Part shown: positions 37,100 to 45,696 of the stretch, one piece after another
How the letters are laid out: the number at the start of each line of letters is the position of its first letter
Position numbering within the stretch: the stretch's first letter is position 1
Assembly (NCBI RefSeq): GCF_017163705.1
Contig: NZ_JAFIWB010000009.1
Location: forward strand, 1-64,000
Source: Xanthomonas bonasiae
Lineage (GTDB): Bacteria; Pseudomonadota; Gammaproteobacteria; Xanthomonadales; Xanthomonadaceae
Direction: 5' to 3'
DNA length: 64,000 nt
Notes under the pieces: generated by a model
What the model saw: only the letters and a program-made list of their open reading frames with translations
Told to the model about the DNA's origin: nothing
Database searches by the model: none
Made by a program: the position numbers and the translations under genes

Positions 37100-38524
37100 A
37101 TGCAATGCCTGAACAACCTGCTGCTCAACACCGACAGCTACAAGGCCAGCCACTGGCTGCAATATCCGGCCGGCACCGATGCCACGTTCTTCTATGTGGA
37201 ATCGCGCGGCGGCGTCTACGACCGCACCGTGTTCTTCGGTCTGCAGTCGATCCTCAAGGAGGCGCTGGGTCGCGCCATCACCCATGCCGACGTCGACGAG
37301 GCGCGCGACCTGTTCGCCGCGCACGGCGAGCCGTTCAACGAGGCCGGCTGGCGCGACATCGTCGATCGCCTCGGCGGGCAGTTGCCGATCCGCATCCGCG
37401 CCGTGCCCGAGGGCAGCGTGGTGCCGACCCACAACGCGCTGATGACCATCGAGTCCACCGACGCGCAGGCCTATTGGGTGCCGTCGTACCTGGAAACGCT
37501 GCTGCTGCGCATCTGGTATCCGGTCACCGTGGCCACGGTCAGCTGGCACGCCAAGCAGACCCTCCGCCAGTTCCTGGAACGCACCAGCGACGATCCGGAA
37601 GGGCAGTTGCCGTTCAAGCTGCACGACTTCGGCGCGCGCGGCGTGTCCAGCCTGGAGTCGGCGGCGATCGGCGGCGCCGCGCACCTGGTCAACTTCCTCG
37701 GCACCGATACCGTGTCCGGGCTGTTGCTGGCGCGCGCGCACTACCACGAGCCGATGGCCGGCTATTCGATCCCGGCCGCCGAGCACAGCACCATCACCAG
37801 TTGGGGCCGCGAGCGCGAAGTGGACGCGTACCGCAACATGCTCCGGCAGTTCGGCAAGCCCGGCGGCATCGTCGCGGTGGTGTCGGACAGCTACGACATC
37901 TTCCACGCGATCCGCGAACACTGGGGGACCACGCTGCGCGAAGAGGTGATCGCCTCCGGCGCCACCGTGGTGATCCGCCCCGATTCCGGCGACCCGGTCG
38001 CGGTGGTGCACCAGTGCCTGGAACTGCTCGACGAGGCCTTCGGCCACAGCGTCAACCGCAAGGGCTACAAGGTGCTCAACCACGTGCGCGTGATCCAGGG
38101 CGACGGGGTCAACCCGACCAGCATCCGCGCGATCCTGGAACGCGTCACCAGCGCCGGCTACGCCACCGACAACGTCGCCTTCGGCATGGGCGGCGCGCTG
38201 CTGCAGCGGCTGGATCGCGATACGCAGAAGTTCGCGCTGAAGTGCTCGGCCGCGCGCGTGGACGGTAAGTGGATCGACGTCTACAAGGACCCGATCACCG
38301 ACAAGGGCAAGCTCAGCAAGCGCGGCCGCATGAGCCTGCTGCGCCATCGCGAATACGGCGGCTACCGCACCGAACCGGTGCCGGCCACGGCCGCGTCGCT
38401 GGACGAACTGGCCCGGCCTGCCGGCTACGACGACGCGATGGTCACGGTGTGGGAAAACGGCCGCCTGCTGCACGACTGGAGCCTGGCGGAAGTGCGCGAG
38501 CGCGCGAACGCCGCGCGTCTGTAG
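37100..38524 (+). CDS. nadV: nicotinamide phosphoribosyltransferase
   Basis: 474 aa. The start at 37100 has GAAGGAG 11 bases before. NAMPT signatures are LLNTDSYKASHW, FKLHDFGARGVSS, AEHSTITSWG, VSDSYDIFHAI and VVIRPDSGDPV. It converts nicotinamide and PRPP to NMN, the rate-limiting salvage step, and NadM upstream makes NAD from it. Together they form a two-step route that avoids nicotinate and NAD synthetase. This route is patchy in bacteria and occurs in some phages, so transfer in the past is possible. The next gene starts 8 bp after the stop. Confidence 0.95.
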   Translation: MQCLNNLLLNTDSYKASHWLQYPAGTDATFFYVESRGGVYDRTVFFGLQSILKEALGRAITHADVDEARDLFAAHGEPFNEAGWRDIVDRLGGQLPIRIRAVPEGSVVPTHNALMTIESTDAQAYWVPSYLETLLLRIWYPVTVATVSWHAKQTLRQFLERTSDDPEGQLPFKLHDFGARGVSSLESAAIGGAAHLVNFLGTDTVSGLLLARAHYHEPMAGYSIPAAEHSTITSWGREREVDAYRNMLRQFGKPGGIVAVVSDSYDIFHAIREHWGTTLREEVIASGATVVIRPDSGDPVAVVHQCLELLDEAFGHSVNRKGYKVLNHVRVIQGDGVNPTSIRAILERVTSAGYATDNVAFGMGGALLQRLDRDTQKFALKCSAARVDGKWIDVYKDPITDKGKLSKRGRMSLLRHREYGGYRTEPVPATAASLDELARPAGYDDAMVTVWENGRLLHDWSLAEVRERANAARL

Positions 38525-38532
38525 GTGCCGGC

Positions 38533-39639
38533 ATGGACGCCAGCATGGAGTTCGCGCCGCCGCTGAGCGGCGCCTCGCCGCTGTTCGCCGCACTGCGCGC
38601 CGGCATGCCGCACCTGGAATGGCGGGTGCCGGCCGCCGCCGATGCCGCGCGCTGGCGGGTGCAGCGCATCGGCGGGCGCGACTACCGCGTTGCGCAGCCG
38701 GTCACCTTCACCCCGTACGCGTCGGTGCGGCCGTGTTCGGCACGTTGCCGCTTCTGTTCGGAAACGCTGCGCCCGCAGGTAGGCGGCACCGCCGCGGCCA
38801 GCCTGCGGCCGCCGCCGGACTATTTCGCGATGCTGCGGCAGGGAGTGGCGCAGCTGTCCGGGCTGCCGCTGTCGCACTCGCTGTCGGGGCTGGAGATGAC
38901 CGACGACGAAGCCTGGTTCCTGCAACTGCTGCAGACATTGGGCGAGGCCGAACGCGATGGGTTGCTGGTCGAGCAGCGCGTGCTGTACAGCAACGGCGCG
39001 GGTTTCGCTCGCAGCAAGGGCGATGCGTTGCTGGACGCGCTGCAACGCTTCGGGCTGTCGTGGGTGGAGCTGTCGCGGCACCATCCGCAGCAGGCCGGCA
39101 ACGACGCGATCATGCGCTTCCGCGACGGCGAGGCGATCGCCGATGCGCAGGTGTTCGTCGCCACCGCGCAACGCATCGCCGCCGCGCTGCCGCTGCGCCT
39201 GGTGTGCATCCTGCAGCACGGCGGCATCGCCGATGCCGACGGCGTTGCCGGCTACCTGCGCTGGGCACGCCAGTGCGGCGCGACCACGGTGATCTTCCGC
39301 GAGTTCTCGCGGCTCGGCGACGGCTACCGCACCGGCGGCACCCAGCGCTATCTGGCGCAGGCGCGGGTCGGCGTGGAGCAGGTCGTGGCCGCATGCATGG
39401 CCACGCCGTGGTGGCGCACGCTGCGGCCGCTGCAGATCACCGAGGGCTATTACTTCTGGAACCTGCGCATGGCCACCGCCGAGGGCATGGAGGTGGTGTT
39501 CGAGACCTCCGACTATGCCGCCATGCAGGCGCGCCACGACAGCGGCGACATCTACAAGCTGGTGTTCTTCGCCGACGGCCGGCTGTGCGCGGGCTGGCAG
39601 CCGGATCGCGATCTGCTGTGGCGGGCCGGCCATGGATAG
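38533..39639 (+). CDS. radical SAM enzyme of unassigned function
   Basis: 368 aa. The CxxxCxxC cluster motif is C68-SAR-C72-RF-C75, about 65 residues in, after an N-terminal region that reads AQPVTFTPYASVRP. Further features are SLSGLEMTDDEAWF, VLYSNGAGFA, the strand LVCILQHGGI and TTVIFREFSRLG, consistent with a partial TIM barrel. No auxiliary Cys cluster is visible; the remaining Cys residues are scattered. I do not recognise the subfamily. It is 8 bp after nadV and its last 8 bases overlap the next gene, so it is translationally tied to both. A role in modifying a nucleotide, nucleic acid or tRNA is possible but inferred. Confidence 0.75.
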   Translation: MDASMEFAPPLSGASPLFAALRAGMPHLEWRVPAAADAARWRVQRIGGRDYRVAQPVTFTPYASVRPCSARCRFCSETLRPQVGGTAAASLRPPPDYFAMLRQGVAQLSGLPLSHSLSGLEMTDDEAWFLQLLQTLGEAERDGLLVEQRVLYSNGAGFARSKGDALLDALQRFGLSWVELSRHHPQQAGNDAIMRFRDGEAIADAQVFVATAQRIAAALPLRLVCILQHGGIADADGVAGYLRWARQCGATTVIFREFSRLGDGYRTGGTQRYLAQARVGVEQVVAACMATPWWRTLRPLQITEGYYFWNLRMATAEGMEVVFETSDYAAMQARHDSGDIYKLVFFADGRLCAGWQPDRDLLWRAGHG

Positions 39640-40696
39640 CCGTAGCTGGTGGACGCCGCCGCCGGATCCGCCCGAACACCGGCTGCCCGAGGACCTGCGC
39701 CGGCGCGATCCGCTGGGCGCGCGCGACTGCGGCTGGGTCAGCCAGATGCGTCCGTTCGTGCGCCAGTTCAGCGCGCCAGACGCCTGCGTGCTGGATCCGT
39801 TCTGCGGCTTCGGCAGCACCTTGCTCGCCGCCGAACTGGAGGGCCGGCGCGGACTGGGGCTGGAGATCGACGCGGGGCGCGCGGCGCTGGCCCGTGAACG
39901 CCTGCAGCGGCTCGGGCTGCGCGCCGAGGTCCGGGCTGGCGCGCTGCCGCAGCTCACGCTGGAGGAGCCGATCGACCTGTGCCTGACCAACGTGCCGTAT
40001 TTCGGTTGCGACTGGCCGGGCGCGACGGCACCGGGCCAGCTGTATGCCAGCCCCGACTACGCGGCTTACCTGGGCGGGCTGCGCGCGGTGTTCCATGCGG
40101 TGCGCCGCGCCTTGCGCGACGACGGCTTCTGCATCGCAATGGTCGAGAACGTGGAGGTCGGCGGCGTGTGCGTGCCGCAGGCCTGGGACCTGGCGCGGGT
40201 GCTGGGCAGCCTGTTCGTGCCCTGTGCCGAACGGGTGCTGTGCTATCCGCGCGAGAGCGTGCAGCCGCTGGCGCCCGGCGATACGCGCAGCGACCGCAGC
40301 CATGAGTACGCATTGGTCTTCCAGAAGCGGCGCGAACCGATCGACCTGCCGGGCAGCGCCCAGCTGCTGGCCGCGTTGCGCGCGGACGGGTTCGATTACG
40401 CCGTGCACGGCAGCTATCCGCTCTGGCTCGCCGATCCGGGCACGGCCGTGCGCCCGCCCGGCGATGTGGACCTGTTGCTGCCGCGCGACCTCGGCCAGCT
40501 GCAACGGCTGCTGGACTGGCTGCGCGCGCGCGGCTTCGCGCTCAGCCTGTGGGGCGAGCCGCTGGCGGCGCCGCCGACGCTGGCGTTGCTCGACGCCTAC
40601 CACTACCTGCGCGCCGAACGCCGCGACCGCGGCGGCGGCCTGTTGCGGGTGGACCTGTCGCTGCAGCCGGTGCCTGGCTCGCTAACCGCGGGATGA
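39632..40696 (+). CDS. amino-methyltransferase-like protein fused to a nucleotidyltransferase-like domain
   Basis: 354 aa, two parts. Residues 1-235 look like a class I SAM-dependent N-methyltransferase: DPFCGFGST (55-63) as the SAM motif, LGLEID (75-80), a catalytic-type motif N120-V-P-Y-F in place of the usual N/D/S-PP-Y/F, and HEYALVFQK (224-232) as in many DNA N4/N6 methylases. Residues 236-354 resemble a minimal nucleotidyltransferase: H259-G-S261 and D278-V-D280 (PPGDVDLLLP), followed by LRARGFAL and DAYHYLRAE. I do not know this fusion. It could act on DNA, RNA or a small molecule. It is the last gene of the nadM-nadV-radical SAM operon. Confidence 0.7.
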   Translation: MDSRSWWTPPPDPPEHRLPEDLRRRDPLGARDCGWVSQMRPFVRQFSAPDACVLDPFCGFGSTLLAAELEGRRGLGLEIDAGRAALARERLQRLGLRAEVRAGALPQLTLEEPIDLCLTNVPYFGCDWPGATAPGQLYASPDYAAYLGGLRAVFHAVRRALRDDGFCIAMVENVEVGGVCVPQAWDLARVLGSLFVPCAERVLCYPRESVQPLAPGDTRSDRSHEYALVFQKRREPIDLPGSAQLLAALRADGFDYAVHGSYPLWLADPGTAVRPPGDVDLLLPRDLGQLQRLLDWLRARGFALSLWGEPLAAPPTLALLDAYHYLRAERRDRGGGLLRVDLSLQPVPGSLTAG

Positions 40697-40774
40697 GCGC
40701 TGGCGGCGGCATCAAGGCCGCCTCGACACGCTTGCGGCTATCCTTGGCCGGTTCCTTCCTTTCGGTCCACGGCC

Positions 40775-41500
40775 ATGTCCGCTTCGTCCAACGTCCTCGC
40801 CTTTCCTGCGCTCGTGCTGGTCGCGATCGGCCTGAGCGGCTGCTTCGCCCGCAAGCAGGACAACTTGGTGAAGGAGACCTTCAACTCCGACAACACCTAT
40901 TCGCGCAGCTATCCGGTACAGCCGGGCCAGGCCTGCGAATCGGCGCGGCGCGCGCTGCTGAGCCAGGGCTACGTGGTCGCCAAGGCCACCGCCGATGCGG
41001 TCGAAGGCACCAAGAACTTCCAGCCCAACCAGGAGTCGCACGAGCAACTGGAGCTGCGCGTGTCGTGCGTGGCGCACGGCGCGGACGAGTCCTGGGTGTT
41101 CGTCAGCGCGCTGCAGGACCGCTATGCGCTGAAGAAGAGCGCGACCTCGGCCAGCGTCGGCGTCGGCGTGCTCGGCTCGGTGTCGCTGCCGGTCGGCAGC
41201 AGCGACGACTCGCTGGTGCGCGTGGCCAGCAGTACGGTGCAGGACAGCGATTTCTACAAGCGCTTCTTCGAACTCATGGCGCAGTACCTGCCGAAGGCCA
41301 AGCCGGCCGCGCCGCCGGAGCCGCCGCCGGCGGCAGCGCCCAAGCCCGAGCCGGCCGCTGCGGTACCGGCGCCGACGCCGGCAGCAGTGTCGCCGGCACC
41401 TGCACCTGCACCTGCAGCAGTGCCAGCGACGCCGGTGGCGGAAGCTACGCCCGCGCCCGCTGCCGCGCCCGCGGTCAGCGACGGCACCACGCCGCGCTGA
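40775..41500 (+). CDS. DUF2242-family lipoprotein
   Basis: 241 aa. Lipobox LSGC (Cys about 23) follows a hydrophobic signal. The DUF2242 region (about 35-170) includes ACESARRALLSQGYVV, FQPNQESHEQLELRVSC and RYALKKSATSASVGVGVLGS. The final 70 residues are a Pro/Ala-rich tail, likely disordered in the periplasm or at the peptidoglycan. Function unknown. It starts 78 bp after the preceding operon and probably has its own promoter. Confidence 0.82.
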   Translation: MSASSNVLAFPALVLVAIGLSGCFARKQDNLVKETFNSDNTYSRSYPVQPGQACESARRALLSQGYVVAKATADAVEGTKNFQPNQESHEQLELRVSCVAHGADESWVFVSALQDRYALKKSATSASVGVGVLGSVSLPVGSSDDSLVRVASSTVQDSDFYKRFFELMAQYLPKAKPAAPPEPPPAAAPKPEPAAAVPAPTPAAVSPAPAPAPAAVPATPVAEATPAPAAAPAVSDGTTPR

Positions 41501-41643
41501 GGCATGCGTTCATCCGCGGCTGCGGAAGCTGAATAGAGGGCATTTCGCTTCACGATCCATTCGCAATCGCGGTGCAAAGGTGGCCCCGTCGGGAGTGCGA
41601 TGCCTGCAACAGGCATCGGCTCCGCCACCCAGGAGCAACCAGC

Positions 41644-42012
41644 ATGAACACTTTCAAATCCGCCGTGTGTCTGAGCATCCTCGCGATCGCCACTGCTGCC
41701 GCGCCGTTGGCGCAGGCGCAGCGCCATTACGGGCCGGAAGACGCCGGACGCCGCTTCAACGACGGCACCCGCGTGCACTGCAAGAAGGTCGCGGTGCAGA
41801 AGAACAACACCGATCCGAACCGCATCGGCGGCACCGTGGCCGGCGCGGCGATCGGCGGCCTGCTCGGCAACCAGATCGGCAAGGGCGACGGCAAGAAGTT
41901 GGCCACGGTCGGTGGCGCGGTCGCCGGCGGCGCCACCGGTCGCTACATCCAGGGCCAGCGCCAGCAGGCCAACGGCAACCGCCGTGTCGAGACCGTCTGC
42001 AAGCGCTACTGA
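41644..42012 (+). CDS. glycine-zipper 2TM domain envelope protein
   Basis: 122 aa. The start at 41644 follows AGGAGCAACC. Signal peptide (APLAQAQ) and a glycine zipper (about 62-102, GGTVAGAAIGGLLGNQIGKGDGKK and GGAVAGGATGRYIQG). Proteins with this Rick_17kDa/YcfJ-like domain sit in the outer membrane and may insert or stabilise there. The stop is followed by a rho-independent terminator, so it is monocistronic. Function not known in detail. Confidence 0.88.
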   Translation: MNTFKSAVCLSILAIATAAAPLAQAQRHYGPEDAGRRFNDGTRVHCKKVAVQKNNTDPNRIGGTVAGAAIGGLLGNQIGKGDGKKLATVGGAVAGGATGRYIQGQRQQANGNRRVETVCKRY

Positions 42013-42056
42013 GTCCACGCCGCGATCGGCCATCGCGGCGCACTCGGCAAACAAGC

Positions 42057-42098
42057 AAAAACGCCTCGGCGGACAGCATCCGCCGGGGCGTTTTTTAT
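42057..42098 (+). terminator. rho-independent terminator
   Basis: Stem AACGCCTCGGCGGA pairing with TCCGCCGGGGCGTT around a CAGCA loop, followed by TTTTTTA. It ends the glycine-zipper gene. Confidence 0.92.
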
Positions 42099-42170
42099 TG
42101 TCGAGGCGTGCGGTTGTGTGCAGTTCGCTGGGATGCCACCGCGCCGCTCGCCTGCGCTCGCCAGGCCTTG

Positions 42171-42241
42171 TGTAGGAGCGGCTTCAGCCGCGACAGGGCG
42201 TTGCCGGGAATGCCCCGGTCGCGGCTGAAGCCACTCCTGCA
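42171..42241. repeat. family A palindromic element
   Basis: Inverted pair: GGAGCGGCTTCAGCCGCGAC (from 42175) and its inverse ending at 42241 (CGGCTGAAGCCACTCCTGCA), with about 25 bp between. It lies between the glycine-zipper gene and the convergent epimerase gene. Confidence 0.85.
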
Positions 42242-42266
42242 GGGGCAGGTTGGCGCTTTACCGGCC

Positions 42267-43154
42267 CTATCCGATCACTTCGCGTAGTGCGCCCCCCAGC
42301 TCCGGATAGCGAAACACGTAGCCTTCCTGCTGCGCGCGCGTCGGCAACACCCGCTGGCTGCCCAGCAGCAGGTCGGCCATCTCGCCGAAGGCCAGGCGCA
42401 GCGCCGCGGCCGGCGCCGGCAGCAGCGCCGGCCGGTGCAGCGCCTGGCCGAGCTGCTGGGCGAAATCGGCATTGGTCACCGGGGTCGGGGCGGTGGCGTT
42501 GTAGGCGCCTTCGCCGCCGTGCTGCAGCAGCCACAGCAACAGGCCGACGTGATCGTCGCGATGGATCCAGCTCATCCATTGCCGGCCGTCGCCCATGCGC
42601 CCGCCCAGGCCGAGCCGGAACGGCGGCAGCATCCGCGACAACGCGCCGCCGTCGCGGCCGAGCACCACGCCGGTGCGGACCAGGCTGGTACGCACGCCCA
42701 GCGTCTGCGCGCGCAACGCCTCGGTTTCCCAGTCGCGGCACAGGTGCGCGGCAAAGTCCTCGCCGGCCGGGCTGCGTTCGTCGAGCAGGTCGTTGCCGCG
42801 GTCGCCGTAGTAGCCGATCGCCGAGCCGGAGAGCAGGCAGGCAGGACGTTGCGCCGGGTCCAGTTGCGCGATCCAGTCGAGCAGCGCGCGGGTGGTGCCG
42901 ATGCGCGAGGTGCGGAAGCGGCGCTTGCGGGTCTCGTTCCAGCGGCCGTCGCTGAGCGGTTCGCCGGCGAGATTGATCACCGCGTGCGCCGGCGCCGCGC
43001 CCTGCAGGTCTTGCAGCGCCTGCACGCCGGGCAGCGCACGCGTCGCGCGCGCCGCGTCGCGGCTGAGCACGCTGACCTGGTGTCCGGCCTGGAGCAGGGC
43101 AGGGCACAGTGCGCGGCCGATGAATCCGGTGCCGCCGGTGACGAGCACATGCAT
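42267..43154 (-). CDS. TIGR01777-type sugar epimerase-like oxidoreductase (YfcH family)
   Basis: 295 aa from the ATG at 43154. The extended short-chain dehydrogenase fold begins MHVLVTGGTGFIGRAL, with the NADP-binding TGGTGFIG, and continues with VINLAGEPLSDGRW, LLSGSAIGYYGDRG and RTGVVLGRDGGALSRML. The family is widespread but the substrate is unknown. The C-terminal DUF1731 part carries LLLGSQRVLPTRAQQEGYVFRYP. It stands alone, convergent with the previous gene across a family A repeat. Confidence 0.93.
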   Translation of the reverse strand: MHVLVTGGTGFIGRALCPALLQAGHQVSVLSRDAARATRALPGVQALQDLQGAAPAHAVINLAGEPLSDGRWNETRKRRFRTSRIGTTRALLDWIAQLDPAQRPACLLSGSAIGYYGDRGNDLLDERSPAGEDFAAHLCRDWETEALRAQTLGVRTSLVRTGVVLGRDGGALSRMLPPFRLGLGGRMGDGRQWMSWIHRDDHVGLLLWLLQHGGEGAYNATAPTPVTNADFAQQLGQALHRPALLPAPAAALRLAFGEMADLLLGSQRVLPTRAQQEGYVFRYPELGGALREVIG

Positions 43155-43370
43155 GAGGAGGGTTCCGCGAGCGGGGAGCGGCAGTGTAGGGCCGGCCGGC
43201 ATGGCAGCAGAGTGAATACGCCTGCCGATGACCGCCACGCGCGTCGCTGCGTCGCAGGGCTTCGCGGCGCGTGCACCGCGCGCGCGTCACGCTGCGCACC
43301 CGCGTGCGCGTGCCGCTGCGCGGCCATGCATCCCGCCACTGTCCTCTTTCGCATCTGCCATGCTCGCGCC

Positions 43371-44672
43371 ATGACCGTCCCGACTCCGAACCCGCCAGCG
43401 CCGCGCCGATGCCGTTTCGCCGCGCGCCTGCTGCTGGCGTTGGCACTGGCCAGCGGCGGTGCACTCGCCGCGCCGGCCGCGCCGGCCGACCAGGCCAGCG
43501 CCGACTGTCTCGCCGCACTGCTGCGCCAGCTCGGCTGGCGCATCGACAGCACGCCAGCCGCGCAGCCGCGGCTGCTGCCGGGCGCGCCGTGCGAACGCAG
43601 TTCGCTGGCCGACGCACAGGCGCACGGCGACCTGCAGGCGGCGTTGCCGGCGCAGTGGAACCCGGCGCAACGGCGCGACGCCCTGCGCGCGCTGCTGGAG
43701 ACGCCGGCCACGCAGTGCGGCTATTTCCTGCTGCTCGGCGCGGCCACCCAGCGCGCGGTGGCGCATCTGCAGGGCAATCCCGGCTACCGCTTCAGCGCGC
43801 TGCAACTGGGCTGGATCGGATTCGGTCCGGGCGGCGCGCGCCGGCAGGGCTGGCAGCGCTTCCGCAGCTTCGGCCGCGGCTACCGTCCGGCGCAGGGCAA
43901 TGCGCGCGCGATCGAGGCGTTCTACAGCGGCCATGTGCGCTCGGAGTGCGGCGTCGGCCGGCAGATCGCGCAGCTCGCCACGCAGCGCGAGCTGTACGGC
44001 GATGCCGGCTTCGATCGCGCGTTCAGTGCCGGGGAACTGTCGATCGGCACCTTCCTCACCCTGCACGACACCGACAGCATCCTGCTCGGCGCGCATGCCG
44101 GCGAGTTCTTCGCCGACGGCAAGGCGGTCAAGACCTCGCAGCTGGGCGGCGCCGCCTTCCTCGGCGCGCCCGGTTTCATCGCCCACGTGTTCGAGCGCCG
44201 CTACCTGGACGACATCAACAACCAGGCGGAGAACTTCGTGGTCGTGGCGGTCAGCGCCGACGCGGCAGCGGCGTTGCGCCGGCATGGCGGCTTCGCCCAT
44301 TACGACGCCAGCAACCGGCGCATCTGGGAACTGGCGCAGGCGCTGCGCGGACCCGGCCGCGAGCGCTTCGAGAAACTGCTGTTCGAACGCGACCCCACGC
44401 TGCGCGCGAGCTTGTCGCCAGCGCAACGCAGTGTCCTGACGCAGATCGATGCGCTGCTCGATGATCCCTTCTACCGGGGCTTCGACGTGTACGTGCATCC
44501 CAAGGGCACCAAGCCGATCGGCTACCACGTGGCGCGCCTTTTGGACCGCAATCCGCGCACCCCGTTCGCGATCGACCTGACCCTGCACAACCTGCATACC
44601 ACCCTGTACCGGCGCTGGCGCGACCACCAGTTGCAGGCCTGCGCGCAGGCCGCGCAGACGCAATCGCCTTAG
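43371..44672 (+). CDS. exported protein of unknown function
   Basis: 433 aa. The start at 43371 (MTVPTPNPPAPRRCRF) gives a signal peptide with cleavage near GALAAPA; an ATG at 43326 is an alternative. The mature part contains SADCLAALLRQLGWRID, GYFLLLGAATQRAVAHLQG, CGVGRQIAQLATQRELYGD, SIGTFLTLHDTDSILLGAHAGEFF and DVYVHPKGTKPIGYH. I do not recognise the family. Four Cys in the mature part could form disulfides in the periplasm. The coding style (third-position GC) matches the neighbours. It is monocistronic between the epimerase gene and gnd. Confidence 0.75.
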   Translation: MTVPTPNPPAPRRCRFAARLLLALALASGGALAAPAAPADQASADCLAALLRQLGWRIDSTPAAQPRLLPGAPCERSSLADAQAHGDLQAALPAQWNPAQRRDALRALLETPATQCGYFLLLGAATQRAVAHLQGNPGYRFSALQLGWIGFGPGGARRQGWQRFRSFGRGYRPAQGNARAIEAFYSGHVRSECGVGRQIAQLATQRELYGDAGFDRAFSAGELSIGTFLTLHDTDSILLGAHAGEFFADGKAVKTSQLGGAAFLGAPGFIAHVFERRYLDDINNQAENFVVVAVSADAAAALRRHGGFAHYDASNRRIWELAQALRGPGRERFEKLLFERDPTLRASLSPAQRSVLTQIDALLDDPFYRGFDVYVHPKGTKPIGYHVARLLDRNPRTPFAIDLTLHNLHTTLYRRWRDHQLQACAQAAQTQSP

Positions 44673-44741
44673 CTGCGCGTCAGCCGCGGCGCGACGCTTC
44701 GTGCGACCCTAATGGGCCTCACTTCGAGCTAGGACAGACGC

Positions 44742-45683
44742 ATGGAACTGGGACTTGTAGGCTTGGGCCGGATGGGCGCGAACATGGCCGAGCGGCTGGT
44801 GCGTGGCGGCCACCGCGTGGTCGGTTTCGACCTGGGCGAGGCGGCGCGCAGCGCGGCGCAGCAGCGCGGCGTGGAGACGGCGGACTCGATGGCGGCGCTG
44901 GTCGCGGCACTGCCGGCGCCGCGTGCGGTGTGGCTGATGGTGCCGTCCGGCAAGATCGTCGACGACACCCTGGCCGCGCTGTTGCCGCTGCTGGCCGAGG
45001 GCGACGTGGTCGTGGACGGCGGCAATTCGTACTACAAGGATTCGATGCGCCGTGCCGCCGAGTTGGCCGCGCACGGCATCGCCTACGTCGATTGCGGCAC
45101 CAGCGGCGGCGTGTGGGGGCTGAAGGAAGGCTACAGCCTGATGATCGGCGGCGACGAAGCGGCGGTCAGCCGGCTCGACCCGCTGTTCGCCACCCTGGCG
45201 CCGGCCACCGATGCCGGCTGGGGCCGGGTCGGTCCCAGCGGTGCCGGCCACTTCACCAAGATGGTCCACAACGGCATCGAGTACGGAATGATGCAGGCCT
45301 ATGCCGAAGGCTTCGCGCTGATGGCGCGCAAGCAGGAGTTCGAACTGGACCTGCACCAGATCGCCGAGGTCTGGCGGCAGGGCAGCGTGGTGCGTTCGTG
45401 GCTGCTGGACCTGTGCTCGGATGCGCTGGGCGACAACCCCACCCTGGCCGGGATCGCGCCCTACGTCGAAGACTCCGGCGAAGGCCGCTGGACGGTGGCC
45501 GAGGCGATCGACCTCAACGTTCCCGCGCCGGTGATCACCTTGTCGCTGCTGGAACGGCTGCGCTCGCGCGACGACGATTCGTTCACCGACAAGCTGTTGT
45601 CGGCGATGCGCAACCAGTTCGGCGGGCATGCGATCAAGCACGAAACGCCGGCCGTGCCGCCGTCCGGGACCGCGGCCGGATAA
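44742..45683 (+). CDS. gnd: 6-phosphogluconate dehydrogenase, decarboxylating (short form)
   Basis: 313 aa, the short GndA/YqeC-like class, not the 470-aa form. Nucleotide-binding motif GLVGLGRMGANMAERL, substrate motif VVDGGNSYYKDS, then YVDCGTSGGVWGLKEGY and the catalytic segment GAGHFTKMVHNGIEYGMMQ (Lys and His-Asn). It oxidises 6-phosphogluconate to ribulose 5-phosphate and CO2. Short forms are often NAD-linked. It is convergent with the oxidoreductase gene, with a 13-bp gap and no repeat. Confidence 0.94.
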   Translation: MELGLVGLGRMGANMAERLVRGGHRVVGFDLGEAARSAAQQRGVETADSMAALVAALPAPRAVWLMVPSGKIVDDTLAALLPLLAEGDVVVDGGNSYYKDSMRRAAELAAHGIAYVDCGTSGGVWGLKEGYSLMIGGDEAAVSRLDPLFATLAPATDAGWGRVGPSGAGHFTKMVHNGIEYGMMQAYAEGFALMARKQEFELDLHQIAEVWRQGSVVRSWLLDLCSDALGDNPTLAGIAPYVEDSGEGRWTVAEAIDLNVPAPVITLSLLERLRSRDDDSFTDKLLSAMRNQFGGHAIKHETPAVPPSGTAAG

Positions 45684-45696
45684 GCCGCGCGGTGGT

